Counted from the first letter of the stretch, positions 44,552-55,769 are shown. The stretch: DNA of 64,000 bases from Acholoe squamosa (GCA_949317995.1 OX439044.1:46642166-46706165), one strand, 5' to 3'. A program made the numbers and translations. The notes: generated by a model from the letters alone, not told the origin.

Positions 44552-45010
44552 CTAATCTGCTAGTCTCAGCAAGTTTGTAGCTACATGCTCTGTATCAACC
44601 TCGATGGGCTTGTTGTAGAATTTCTGATATGAGTCAGCTGACTTCCACCCTGCCAGGCGCATTACGGCATTTAAGCAGGATCCTACCTTGGTGGAAGCTG
44701 AAGCTGAAGCCCCACGAGTAGAGTGGGCCTTCCAACGTGAAGTGTCAATCTCAGCCATGTCTAGAGTGGCAATGGTCCACCTGGCCAGGGTATCTCTACT
44801 GATTCCGTCATGAGGCGAAATGTAACTCATAAGGAGCTGCAGTGGATTTTTAAGAGGTGGAAGGTTCAGCTTCCTCCTAAGTCGTTCAGACTTTTCACGG
44901 ACCTTTTGCCTCCTAGTGAGATATGCCTTAAGGGTGCTGACCACACAGAGCTTTTAGTATGTAGGGTCTCAAGACCACAGTGTTTAAGGGGTCACCCACT
45001 CTGTTAGACT
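44552..45010 (-). pseudogene. DIRS tyrosine recombinase, C-terminal catalytic part (after a frameshift)
   Basis: Frame 44552-44944 continues the recombinase that begins in the 44928-46352 frame; one frameshift near 44930-45010 separates them. It contains the HxxR box HSTRGAS (His74, Arg77 of this segment), Trp100 in LAGWKSAD, and the likely nucleophile Tyr110 in YQKFY. With Arg420 (TSQRGQT) in the upstream frame, the full R-HxxR-W-Y set is present. The frame ends cleanly at 44552, about 240 bases before the internal complementary region. Confidence 0.85.
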
Positions 45011-46352
45011 TTAACAGAGTACTGAGTCTGAAGACAGCATTCCTGTCTTCCCAAGACAGTTCATCTGTCCTTAACGCTAAGATTGTCTGCCCTCTTTGAG
45101 ATGTGACAAGCAAAATCAAGACAGCTAGTTTCAATGATAACTTCTTAAGTGACAAAGAACTGTTATCCCCCCAACTTTTGAACAACTTGAATACCTTTGT
45201 AACGTCCCAAAACGTGTCATACCTTGGTCCACTAGGTCTATCTTCGTATGTACCCTTCACCATATGGCAAATGTTTGGATGTTGCCCGATAGGCGCCCCA
45301 TCTACCTGTGATAACAGGGTTCCCAAAGCACATCGTGCCACATTCATAACTCCGTGACCTACTCCCGAGTCATACAAAGTTCTCATAAATTTACACACTT
45401 GTGGCATAGTGCCCTTCATCCAGTTATAACCCCGTTCAACACAGAAAACTATCCATTTGTTTATGTAAGTCGTATAAAGTTTCCTTGTAGATGGTCTCCA
45501 AGCTTTTATCATAAGGTCAATGGAAGCCTTGTCATACCCTTCCTTTTGGAGGCGTCGCCTCAGAAAAGGAAAGCTATAATTGGTAGACTTCCTATGAACT
45601 GTAGGCTTGTAGGGTTGACTCTCCCAATCCGGCATCACGAGGATTGCCCTTGCCCCTGCCCTCAATATGCGTTGAAGCACTCGGCCTGCAATGCTGAACG
45701 GAGGAAAACAATATAAGAGCTTATTAGGCCATGTGAAAGAGAAAGAGTCAACTTTCCATGCTTCTGGTTCTGGCCTACGTGACACAAAACATTGAACTTT
45801 ACAATTTGTTCTAGAGGCGAACATGTCCACCTGAGGCCTCCCAAACCTTTCACAAATGATTTCAAAAATTGAGTCATTTATCTCCCACTCAATCTCATCT
45901 TGGAAATGGCGTGACTCATGATCAGCGATGACATCATCCACTCCCGGCACATGAGCCGCTGTCAACCAGATCCCTCTAGACTCACACCAGTTCCAGATGT
46001 TTCTTGATACCAGATTACACATTGGAGACTGCAGCCCTCCCATATGTCTCACATATGCAAGTGCCGTGGTATTATCTGTCATGACCCTAATATGAGCCCC
46101 TCTCACTTTACACAACGATTTTAGCCCATATTCTATTGCCATGGTCTCGTGGATGTTGGTGTGGAAGTCCACCTCAGAGGGAAGCCATCTGCCATTAGTT
46201 CTGACGTTCCCCCTGTGTGCACCCCAGCCGTCATCCGATGCATCCGTATACAATTCAAACTCTGGTGGACCTACATCCAGTGCCTTCTTAGCAGTTGGTA
46301 TGCTGGCTTGCCACCATAGTATGTCCTGTATAGCATCCTTGGAAAGTACCAT
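44928..46352 (-). CDS. DIRS RNase H plus tyrosine recombinase N-terminal part
   Basis: 474 codons in the same frame as the RT segment upstream, separated only by a TGA. RNase H residues are visible at Asp37 (LYTDAS), Glu69 (HETMAIE), Asp93 (MTDNT) and Asp144 (IADHESR). A linker typical of DIRS Pol follows (PQVDMFASR at about 173-181, CFPPFSIAGRVL at 215-226, VMPDWESQPYKP at 239-250). Then come the recombinase core-binding helices (PSTRKLYTTYINKW) and the first catalytic Arg420 in TSQRGQTIL. RNase H removes template RNA. The recombinase inserts the circular DNA product. Confidence 0.88.
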   Translation of the reverse strand: MVLSKDAIQDILWWQASIPTAKKALDVGPPEFELYTDASDDGWGAHRGNVRTNGRWLPSEVDFHTNIHETMAIEYGLKSLCKVRGAHIRVMTDNTTALAYVRHMGGLQSPMCNLVSRNIWNWCESRGIWLTAAHVPGVDDVIADHESRHFQDEIEWEINDSIFEIICERFGRPQVDMFASRTNCKVQCFVSRRPEPEAWKVDSFSFTWPNKLLYCFPPFSIAGRVLQRILRAGARAILVMPDWESQPYKPTVHRKSTNYSFPFLRRRLQKEGYDKASIDLMIKAWRPSTRKLYTTYINKWIVFCVERGYNWMKGTMPQVCKFMRTLYDSGVGHGVMNVARCALGTLLSQVDGAPIGQHPNICHMVKGTYEDRPSGPRYDTFWDVTKVFKLFKSWGDNSSLSLKKLSLKLAVLILLVTSQRGQTILALRTDELSWEDRNAVFRLSTLLKSNRVGDPLNTVVLRPYILKALCGQHP

Positions 46353-46385
46353 TTTTGCATCAAAATTCCCTTTTCGGTAGGCTAA

Positions 46386-47366
46386 TCACTCATTCTTGCA
46401 TTTCTCAAGTCCTTTAATATGTGCAGGCCCATATTGAACTCCTGCCGAGTAAGCTACCATAAGACCTATGAGAGATGCAACCTCCCTGATTTTTGGCTTG
46501 ACTTTCCCCAGCACCAAGTAGGAATCTGACATGAATTTGTCTACCTTCTCCTGAGTTGGATATATAGACATATCCACAGAGTCAATCCAAAAACCCAAGA
46601 AGATCACCCTTTGCGAGGCTACAAAGGCTGACTTATCTGGGTGAATTACAAAGCCTAACCGATCCAGGGTTTCACACACTCTTCTGATAGATTGCTCACA
46701 ACCTTCTTTTGACTCATGCATAATAAAAGAATCGTCAATGTAGGGGAAACAGATGTGTCCCTCCTCCCTTAGCTTTGCGAAGGGGGGAGTGAGCAACTTA
46801 GTGAATACTCTTGGTGCACATGAAAGACCGTTTGGCATCCCTACAAACTGGTAGAGGACCCCATTCCACCTGAACTTCAGAAATTTACGATAATCTTCTC
46901 GTACAGGAATAGAGTAATAGGCATCCTTTAAATCTACACTCCCTATAAAACAATTAGGGGTGACAAGGTCCACAGCAGTTTGTAGGGAGGCCATCTTAAA
47001 ATGCTCATACATGACCTGCTTGTTCATATCTGTCAAATCCAATATAAGCCTGTAATCCCCATTGGGCTTGGGACGCAGGAAAACATTGGAGATGAATTCG
47101 CCCTGTTCATGTACTGTAAACTCAATAATACCCTTAGCTACCATTTTATCTACTTCCTTATCCATAAAGGCCACCTCTACCGGATCAAGTTTATATGGAG
47201 GAGGCACCCAGTCCTGGGATGGTAAGGCATTAAAGTCAATGGTGACACCCTGAGACATGGCTAAGATCCAAGGGTCCTTGGTGAGTTTAAACCAAGCATC
47301 AGCACACTTCAGAATGTTACCCCCTTGAAAAGATTGGACAGTGTTATGTAGTGGGAAGGGACTCAC
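46386..47366 (-). CDS. DIRS reverse transcriptase segment
   Basis: 326 codons. RT motifs: FLRPKPNGDYRLILDL at 96-111, SVDLKDAYYSIPV at 143-155 (catalytic Asp145), LYQFVGMPNGLSCAPRVF at 171-188, catalytic YIDD at 209-212 (CFPYIDDSFI), then LDRLGFVIHPDKS and FLGFWID. The frame ends at an in-frame TGA (46386-46388) directly before the RNase H part, which continues in the same frame as LAYRKGNFD. A single CGA-to-TGA type change would explain it. The start overlaps the end of Gag closely (Gag stop at 47372). Confidence 0.9.
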   Translation of the reverse strand: MSPFPLHNTVQSFQGGNILKCADAWFKLTKDPWILAMSQGVTIDFNALPSQDWVPPPYKLDPVEVAFMDKEVDKMVAKGIIEFTVHEQGEFISNVFLRPKPNGDYRLILDLTDMNKQVMYEHFKMASLQTAVDLVTPNCFIGSVDLKDAYYSIPVREDYRKFLKFRWNGVLYQFVGMPNGLSCAPRVFTKLLTPPFAKLREEGHICFPYIDDSFIMHESKEGCEQSIRRVCETLDRLGFVIHPDKSAFVASQRVIFLGFWIDSVDMSIYPTQEKVDKFMSDSYLVLGKVKPKIREVASLIGLMVAYSAGVQYGPAHIKGLEKCKNE

Positions 47367-47371
47367 CTGCC

Positions 47372-48783
47372 TTACTTGGGCCCCTTCTTGGAAAAACCCT
47401 GTTGGGCTTGCTGCTGCTGACCTTGGCCCTGCGGACGAGGTGCTTTGAAGCGGTAACCCTGGCCTTGTGTCTGGTAATTCTGAGAGTAAGTCTGCCTGTA
47501 GCCATGAGCCACTTGAAATCTCGGCTGAGCGTATTGATGGCGCGGAGCAGGGTAGCGGCCCCTAGGGCCCTGGACATAGTAGTGGTTCTGTCCATAAGGG
47601 TGCCTAGGTCCCCAGGCTTGAGCAGGAGCTGTGCCCATGACCTTCTGCCTCTTAGACTGGGAATGAGAATCCTGAGGCCCTGGGCGTTTGGACGCTAGAA
47701 CCTTGTCTGAGATCTTCTTGTCCTCCTCAGCTTGTTTAATACGAGCCTCCAGGTTGCCCCCAAAAAGCCATTGTGGGTCCCCATCAATGTTGGTCTTAGT
47801 GAGTGCCTTAGCATAGGGCTTAGCAAGGAAAGGCTTTAGCAAGTCCCTCCTCTTTACCGATAGCCCATTGCACACATTGACCAGTAGTCTGGTTGCCTTA
47901 TTGAAATCCCTTCCAAAGGCATCCAGTTGTTGGTCCACGGGCCCTTTCTCCAACATCATCGAGCCTAACGGTGCCATAGCTGCAATGGCCGAGACCACCC
48001 CTTTCTGCAGGGTCTGAAGAGATACATCCAGCATACGCACTGCCGCATTCTTGGAAAGTGCCTCAGAGTTGAAAATTGCTTCCTCTAACTTAGGTGCTAC
48101 CAGTCTCTGCACATTTGAAGGCCTAGGAAAATCTTTAGCCGCTTTCTCTAAGTCCTGGGCAATATAAGTCTCTTCAAAATAGGAATTGATGGCATCGGAG
48201 AGGGCTTCATGTACGGTGGGGCCTTCCTTGGTTAGTTCCGCTTTTTCCTGTCTGTAGGACTGGATACTCTCAGCTAGGCTTCCAGTTAGCCCCTTGAGAT
48301 GGTCTATTGGAGGTGGCTTAGCCTTTGACGACTGTGCCTCAAAATCACCTTGCACAGAAGCCACTTCCTCCTCATCATCCACTACTGACATAGCATGTGC
48401 CTGTCCATGTGGGCCTAGTACCACATAACCCTGACCTTCCTCCTCTACTGGTTCACACTGGTAGGCCATGTGATCCATACCATAGGCATAATCCATCGGC
48501 TGATAAGGGTCCTGATAGTAATCATAAGTCTGTTGGTAGTAGGGCATAGGGCCCATCTTTGAGGTGGCTGCTGGACCAACAGCACAGGAGCACTGGGAGT
48601 CTCAGTAGCTTGAACTTGAGGCTCCTTCTCAGAGTCTACTGAACTCACAGTGTCTTTCTCAGCACCCTTATCCTTAGAATGCCTAGATGAAGATCTAGCA
48701 GAGCTGGAACTTGAACTGGAGTTCTTATGTGATTTCTTTCCCTTCTCCACAGCAGTGGGACTGGACTGTGATGTACTTGCCAT
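47372..48783 (-). pseudogene. DIRS Gag-like protein, one frameshift
   Basis: Starts MASTSQSSPTAVEKGKKSHK at 48783, with a Ser-rich and charged N-terminus. One -1 frame change near 48555-48565 leads into a 394-codon frame (MGPMPYYQQTYDYYQDP) that runs to 47372. The middle is helical (LAPKLEEAIFNSEAL, DVSLQTLQKGVVSAI). The C-terminus is Gln/Gly/Arg-rich (YGQNHYYVQGPRGRYPAP, QGQGQQQQAQQGF), suited to RNA binding, and no zinc knuckle is seen. The frame change sits at CCTCAAAGATGG, which is not a standard slippery heptamer, so a single-base deletion is likelier than programmed shifting. Confidence 0.8.
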
Positions 48784-48832
48784 CCTGGAAACAGACCAGA
48801 AATAAAGGATTATAGGCTAGTGACATTTGCGG

Positions 48833-49148
48833 TGTACTTAGAGCAGGACTAGAAGCATGTACCTGGAGTAGACCCACTTAGCGGTAACACAACGGCGAAA
48901 CTCGCTGAGCGCTATGTACTTAGAGCAGGACTACAAACATGTACCTGGAGCAGACCCGCTTAGCGGTAACGGCGAAAACTCGCCGAGCGGTATGTACTTA
49001 GACAGGCCTAGACCATGTACCTGGAGTAGACCCGCTTAGCGGCAACGGCGAAACTCGCCGAGCGGTATGTACTTAGAGCAGGACTAGAAACATGTACCTG
49101 GAGCAGACCCGCTTAGCGGTAATACAACGGCGCTGGTGCCCGGCGAGC
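48833..49148 (-). repeat. Four-copy ~80-bp tandem repeat with hairpins in the DIRS 5' leader
   Basis: Units start near 48833, 48915, 48993 and 49068 (periods 82, 78, 75), each reading TGTACTTAGA, CATGTACCTGGAG, AGACCCGCTTAGCGG, CGGCGAAACTCGCCGAGCG. CGGCG-AAACT-CGCCG is a perfect small hairpin and CCGCTTAGCGG another, repeated in every unit. The array lies between the left ITR and the Gag start, where promoter or packaging signals would be. The last unit ends in a variant CGGCGCTGGTGCCCGGCG. Confidence 0.88.
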
Positions 49149-49538
49149 CCCAACGAAGAATTTTTCGATCACTATCGACCAAAACTGCCTGAAAAAGGTG
49201 CAAACTGAAGGCAATTGGATGCCAAACATCAGGGAATGCTCAAGAGACCCTGTAAGATTCCTGTAACGAGAGAATTCCAGCGGAATTCCTCCAGGAATTT
49301 GTAAAATGTAAAATCTCCCTACAGCCCGACACGACGACTGTCTTTGAGAGAAAAACTTTATTTTCTAGCTCTAAAAAGGTACCCCAGCGGCGTAACCTTG
49401 GCCAGAAGGAAAACAAGAACAAAAACCCTTAAAATAGGGCAAAAACTGCCCAGAAAAGGGCAGTAAAATGGGTAAAACCGATCAAAAACTCACCTGGAAG
49501 TTTGAAACCGTCTGCCAAACACGGACGCTCGATCGAAA
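49149..49538 (-). other. DIRS 5' leader, non-coding
   Basis: Sequence between the tandem repeat and the left ITR. No supported frame; the 49240-49422 opening is not credible. Confidence 0.5.
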
Positions 49539-49610
49539 CTGTCGTCACGTGACCAGCTTCGGTCGTATCTCATCGGTTACGGAAATACCCGAAGTATTCC
49601 CGAGGTAAAA
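49539..49610 (-). repeat. Left inverted terminal repeat of the DIRS element
   Basis: On the plus strand it reads CTGTCGTCACGTGACCAGC, TTCGGTCGTATCTCATCGG, TTACGGAAATACCCGAAG and TATTCCCGAGGTAAAA. Its outer half is complementary to 44260-44310 and its inner half to 43905-43942. Confidence 0.88.
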
Positions 49611-49794
49611 ATAGAGTATTTTGAGGATGTTTCCTCTCATTTTCGGGACCTCTCAATCACCTTAATCCATCATAACGCCTATAACTTCTTTGTTAGAAGA
49701 ACAAATGTACACAAAATAGGAGTATGGTCATACATCTAACAGAAGACGTATGCCAGCAACTAGGTGAGGCATTAAGCATAATTAATGGTAGCTA

Positions 49795-50075
49795 TATTCA
49801 TCATAGTGTCTTGGGTTCTATACGTATATTCTTGTTATGAAACACCTGAAATCCTTATTATTTTAACTAATATAGCAACTTTTGGTGACATTAAATACCT
49901 TCTGAAACATAATGTTTGTTGATATAATAGAGAGATGTTAGGCTACCATTCGGTTTTTAATATATCAAACACAAAAGCACCATTAAGGCCCTATATTTGA
50001 TATAGCAACTCCTAATAGACTACGGACTATAATATGTCTACTAATAGAGCTTGTGAAAGACCCCCAGGGCACACA
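49795..50075 (-). repeat. Interspersed repeat, copy 2 (inverted partner of 135-390)
   Basis: Complementary to 135-390 as described there. It sits about 185 bases right of the DIRS terminus and about 200 bases left of a Harbinger-type MITE. Confidence 0.7.
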
Positions 50076-50273
50076 AACCAGCTATAACATCCACTTTGTA
50101 ACCACCATTATGTACTGGTGAGCACTCTGGTTTGAAGCTCTCCACTGGTACAAGATCTATTATCTAGTGCTTTGTCTTGAAATAAATTTATAAGCTCCCG
50201 ATTTCTTGTTCCGAATTGTCAATGAAATAGATGAAGGGTTGGGAGATACTGGCACCCATCTCTCCCATATTTA

Positions 50274-50551
50274 GGGAGTGGTCGTTATTTATCAACGGGG
50301 GGGGGGGGGGGAGGTGTGGGGGGCGTAAAGAATTCAGACCCTTCCTGAGGGGGGGGCTAAAAAAATTTACCCTCTTTTTAGCAAAAAAGCCTGCGCCCTA
50401 CTATAGAACAAAGAGGGGCGCGAAAATTCTCCGCGCCTCTGGTGCGGGGGGCGCAAAAGATTTTAACTGTCGCTGGGGGGTGGCGTAAAAAAATTTCGCG
50501 CATCTGCTCGAAAACTCACCATCCCCCCATTGATAAATAATGACCACTCCC
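50274..50551. mobile_element. Harbinger-type MITE copy A (278 bp)
   Basis: TIR GGGAGTGGTCGTTATTTATC... with its near-exact complement at the right end, followed inward by G/C runs. Target duplication TTA on both sides (50271-50273 and 50552-50554). A 3-bp TWA duplication with GGG-starting TIRs is the PIF/Harbinger signature. The interior is made of poly-G/poly-C blocks alternating with AAAAAATT-type words. Confidence 0.85.
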
Positions 50552-50783
50552 TTACCGTGGGATAGGATCAGTCACTTAGGAGCTTTTGCTCGTGAGGAGA
50601 GAGGATGTGGTCTATGTATAAAAAGAAGGGTCGGAGCAACTGCTGTTCCAGAGTCAGGTGCATGCTGGCGAGGTCATTCCATAAATTCATATCCTGAATT
50701 TCCCAATCTCCAAAAGAAATGAGCGTCCAATTTATAAAGCTTGTTAGTGGCTGACCTTATAAAACCACTCCCGACTACACTAA

Positions 50784-51068
50784 GGGAGTGATCTTTCTTA
50801 ACAACGGGGGGGGGTGTGGTGGACTTGCGTGCGGATGCACGAAAAGATTTTGACCCCCCGCCTCTCAAGGGGGTAAAATTTTTGACCCCCCCCATAAGGG
50901 CCAAAAATCACGCATGAATGTGCCCTGTTAACCTATAGTGAAATTATTTTGACCCCCCATCAGAGGGGCTGAAAAAACTCTAACCCCCCCGGTCAAGGGG
51001 TTGAAAAAATTCTGACCCCCGTCAAACCCACCAGCCCCCCTGTTGTTAACAAAATAATTATCACTCCC
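50784..51068. mobile_element. Harbinger-type MITE copy B (285 bp)
   Basis: TIR GGGAGTGATCTTTCTTAAC... and ...ATAATTATCACTCCC, with TAA duplicated on both sides (50781-50783 and 51069-51071). Internal GACCCCCC-AAAATTTT repeats as in copies A and C. Confidence 0.85.
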
Positions 51069-51071
51069 TAA

Positions 51072-51599
51072 TCTTATACTTCTGAGAACAAATATCTTTA
51101 CTTACCAGTCCCCATCATCATTTATGCCCTAAGGGAACGAGGTCTTACCTGAAACAGAAGAAGTATTCAAAATCTGATTAGAAATCATGTGGACGGTATA
51201 CATTACTCAAAATACACCGGTTATTTGTGCAACAGTATGAAGACTGATTATTTTAGTCTGTGAAAACAATGTATTACTGATTAATACAAAAAAAAATACA
51301 AAAACCTTTGGCAGATAATGTTTTACCCTGTTTGTGTACAAACACTAAGAACGCCCAGCATGCTAGCTACATCAAATCGATATGTTGACACATTTTTAGA
51401 GCTTTTTGTTTGAGAGGATAGATACTTTGTAAGATTTAAATGGAGGCACAATACAATTTGAGGACAATTTGTTTTTATAGAGCAGTTTTCCCTTTATTGA
51501 CCACCATTAATTCACAGTTACATTGATTGAGTTCAATCCAGTTGCTGTATTAAACATAATGATACAATAAATTGATCAATACATTTACAAGTAAGACTG
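51072..51599. other. Gene-free stretch
   Basis: Nothing supported; it may include the 3' tail of the LINE that follows. Confidence 0.4.
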
Positions 51600-54115
51600 A
51601 CTTCAGAGTATTTTTTATCCTTGTGTCGTTTATCAATATATATAGCGATGGAATTGCTCCCGGTAATTATAAAAGAATTCTTGATACTTTGTTGAGCAAG
51701 GACGGACAAGACAAACTGGACTACACATGTAGTAGACCACATAGTATAATAACAGTGGGTGTCACTAATTATAAACTTCCTTGTATGAAAAATAGGAAAT
51801 CTTTACAAGCATGTAAGAGGAATTTTGAGTAAAATGTACATTATACAGTAAAGCATTTTTTGGAACCATCTCATACATTTGGGTCTTTAAAAGTGATTTA
51901 AACTGACTGATGTCAATATTTCTAACGTATAACCGTAGCCTGTTCCAGGTTTGGGCAACTCTAACTTCTATACTATTTTCGTAAGAAAAAGTGTTTATCT
52001 TATTATATTTCAATAACGCAGCTTCAGCATTTCTTGTGGTTCTAGGACTTATATCAGTGAATTCAATTTTTTTGGGTTCTTTTAAAACCATATACTTGAG
52101 TTTGATAATTTCTCCTGTCTGCCAGTTTTGGCATATTGCATTGTTGGTGAACATAATCAGTACCGGCATGCCAAGGAACTTTTAGACAGTGTTTCAAGCA
52201 TCTGTTTTGTACATATTGTAAAAAATCCAACGACCAGCTATTGGCGCTGTTATAAAGTATATCAGCATATTCAAATAATGGTATAGCATATGTGTTGTAT
52301 ATTCTCAATAGAATTTCAGTTGACAGCATTCTTTTTAGGCACGCTAATAAATATGATTTATGATTCAAAGACTTCACAAGTTCTTTGACGTGTTGCTTGT
52401 ATTTCAACTCATAATCCAATATTACACCTAGGTATTTTTAGTGGTTGACCTTTTACATAAATTTTGATATCATTTAATGCCAGTTTTTTTTATATTGAAA
52501 ATGGGAGGTGAACATCATAAGCTTTGTCTTTGATTCATTAAGTGTGAGTTTGTTTTTAGAAGACCAGGTTACAAAACTATCGAGAGCTAATTACATCTAA
52601 GTAGTCATTTCATTGATGTTTAAACCGGATACATATAAAACAGAATCTTCTGCGTATAGCAGAGTTTTCAAATTATTTCCCACCAATTTAATGGCATTTA
52701 CATATAATAAGAAAAAGAGTGGGCCTAAAATACTACCCTGAGGTGTTCCATACAACATATGAGCAACGCTGGAAGTCTTGTTATTTGCTATTGTGACTTG
52801 GGTATCAAGTGTAGAACAGGCTTTTCTGTAGCCGCCTTGTTGGTCACATAAAATATTATTTTCATTTAAGAAGTTTGAAATATGAGTATGGACAAAACGC
52901 TCCATCACTTTACCAGGTACCGGTAGCTGGCTTATGGGTCTATAATTGGATACTTGTGATAAATCTCCCGTTTTGGGTAATGGGGTAACCTTGGCTTGTT
53001 TCAATTTTTCAGGCACAGTACTACTGTTAATAGATAATTAAATCTTTAAATACCCTGGTAGAGATATAATCAACAGAAGATGATTTATTCACTTTTAAAT
53101 CTTTCACAACTCTCAATACTTGTTCAGTTAATACATCTAAGTCAGGTACTGACTCTTGTGCCTCTGGGCCTTCAAAAGACCAGTCAAGATTGTGCTTAGA
53201 TGCTAACTCAGGGCCAATATTACAGAAAAAATGTTTATATAGTCAGCAGATTTGTCAGGGGGAATGACTGTACTTTCGGAGTCTTTTAGGTTAATTTGTT
53301 TCACACTTGAACCTTTGGAGGGAATAATCTGCTCAATAGCTGACCAGAACTTTTTGGGATCATCAACATTATTTTCAACTTCTTCAACAACTTGTGATTT
53401 TTGGGCTTTCTTTATGTCTGAGCTCACTTGGTTTTTGAGTGTATTTGCAATGAACCAATTAACGTCTGAATTTGTTTTTCTTGCTTTTGCCAACCGTTGA
53501 TTTTTTTTCTGCAATTTGCACTTTGAGTTCCGGTGTCATTCACTCTTCATCTTTGTTTTAAATAACAAACTTTTTATTCTCGCAACCATGTGAATCCAAA
53601 CATCCAGAAATAATTTTGTGATAAATATCCCAGCATTTTGATACATCATTACATTCATCAAATTCAGACCAATCGGCGTCAATCTTTGAAAACAGATTCA
53701 TCGTAATTTTTATATGACCTTCCATAAAATTCTTTTGCAAAAATATATACCTTTTAAAATGTTTTATTCTAATGTATACCGGAAGATGGTCTGATATATC
53801 AATGTTTGCTACCCCGCTAGCATTAACTTTTACAATATTGGTAGCAAGTAAATCAACACATGTACCTGATACAGGGCGGGTCGGTTTTGATATGAGTTGT
53901 CGTAAACTAAAATCAGCAAATGTACTATATAAAGTCTCTTTAACATTATCATCTACGAGAACATCAATATTGAAATCACCTGTCAATATCACATCAAATT
54001 CATCCAATTTGTCGACCTGTGCGATAAGATTTTTTAATTCACATAATTTAGAATCTATCGTTAACCCCTTTTGTTCTTTCTTTTCTAATTTCACGTCTCC
54101 CAATAGTTTAATATA
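51600..54115 (-). pseudogene. Degenerate EN-RT LINE (CR1/Jockey group), 5'-truncated
   Basis: Minus-strand order: apurinic-type endonuclease C-terminal half (53558-54103), with ILTGDFNIDV, a TCVDLLATN block and the SDHLPV box; linker (53203-53514) with a DPKKFWSAIEQI motif; RT (52597-53016), with YRPISQLPVPGKVMERFV, YGTPQGSILGPLFFLLY and LLYAEDSVLYV; thumb/C-terminal parts (52063-52419 and 51765-52169) with YNTYAIPLFEYADILY and VRVAQTWNRL. The endonuclease N-terminus and any ORF1 are absent. Several frameshifts and stops separate the parts. The catalytic YADD reads YAED, so the RT is dead even locally. The 3' end lies somewhere near 51500-51750. Confidence 0.87.
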
Positions 54116-55769
54116 AAACTCTAGTTGGATGTACCTGTATTATGCTGCTGTTTTCTGGCAGATGATACATAGTGTTACACGGGTAGCTAGCATAGATCCC
54201 ATAATATGGCACCAAACACCATAATACTGAGTTCATTGTGTATTTAATCCTTTACGCTTGTATGTTGCTGTCTCTCATACTTTTAAGATGCATATCCTGC
54301 TCGTTAGTTACCCTCTGCGCCTCAGACATACATGTACTTTGAAGGTACTACGCTACAGTATACAAACAGTGATATCTCCAGCGGCAGGATTAGCATCTTT
54401 CATAAGCAACAGATGCATTTTCCAGGCACTGCTCCTCTCTTAGGATTTACTGGGAAACTACTCAGTTGTGACTAGATGTGCCTCAGGATGCCAATCTTAC
54501 CAGCCCCTGGCTCCTTGTATACCAGCCTAACAGTAGCCAGGACAGGGATCTCTCCCCTCACACCATCTATTAGTGGACTGTCCCCCACTGACATCCTGAA
54601 TATTTCTGTTCATGGACAGAAAATTTCTGTTATGTTTTCCTCTCCCTTCCTATCATATAGCAGAGTTTTGAAAATCATAGTGGGTAGCTAGCATTCATTG
54701 CCTACACTGTAAAAAAATAACTGTTGAATCTACCACGATTATTGTATAGCATTGAACCAGTGTAGTTTTTACAAGTGCACATGTCTCTTATTTGGCAGCC
54801 AGAAAGCTTCATATATACATACTTTCCACATATATGCCTTCTTTCATTTGCATTCCAAAAATGGACTATTTACTTTAGAGATGGAACAATTTGAACTACA
54901 CCAGTGCATTCAGAATCTGGTCCCAATTTTTGGTATATTTTCAGTGTTTGCCCATATAGTGGCCCCCTGTTGGCCGAAATCAGTGCTAAAAGTCACCCCT
55001 GGAGTCCTCCTACCCCCCCCCCCCCCTGTCCCCACCTGCTGTTGGCTTGGTGTATTGGCCTTCTTCCAGGCAGAGACTCGTGAAATCGACAAACTGTAAT
55101 ACTACAGAAACGCAATCCATGCATTAAATTCCAGTCTAGACAGGTTATGGAAGACAAGGTTTATTGAAGTGAAAGAGTTGTACGGAGTCAAAGATAAATA
55201 CCTTCTTCTATAGACTGAGAACTGTGTGTGAGGTTATTTGATTATAACATCCCTAAACCCCAGGATAGCCCAGCGGAGCTGTATTGAGTAGTGTGGGTTA
55301 GGCGTCGAGTGCTGGGTTGAGTTGGAGAAGAATACTGGTAGTGGAGGGAGGGGCCCGGGGGGGGGGCACTGATTATTTGATGGTATATTACAAACTCCGA
55401 AACTACAGTCCCCCCTCTCATTTTATTTTTTATTTTGACAGCCCCCTAAAAAGCTAAAAGATATTTCTTTCAAAAACTTAGATGACAGTCCCTTATTTTG
55501 AGCACTCCGTGTCTTTGACTATTGAGCTTTCATGAAAACCTCAAGGACATTTACAGCTAGGTATCGAGTAATTGTATGAAATAATTAGGTTCCATCACCC
55601 CTATACATTACATATAACTGTATTCTATATTCCCTTAAATTGCAATCTTTCATGTCATTAAAAGCTCCCCTCCCCTTTTCCTCTTTAATTAGCCGACCGC
55701 CATCACTCTATGGAATAAGTCGCACAGTTGGTACCGAATCCATAATAGAGTGCCCCCCCTACCATGGGG
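54116..55769. other. Gene-free stretch
   Basis: No coding region supported. Includes a poly-C run at about 55011-55026 and a poly-G run at about 55357-55366. Confidence 0.45.

Noticed and set aside
45103..45716. Plus-strand frames of 84 and 120 codons
   Set aside because: Antisense to the DIRS RNase H/recombinase gene.
44552..49610. Retrovirus or Gypsy-type LTR element
   Set aside because: No protease or integrase; a tyrosine recombinase with R-HxxR-W-Y and inverted termini with an internal complement show DIRS.
53772..54116. Plus-strand frame of 114 codons
   Set aside because: Antisense to the LINE endonuclease.
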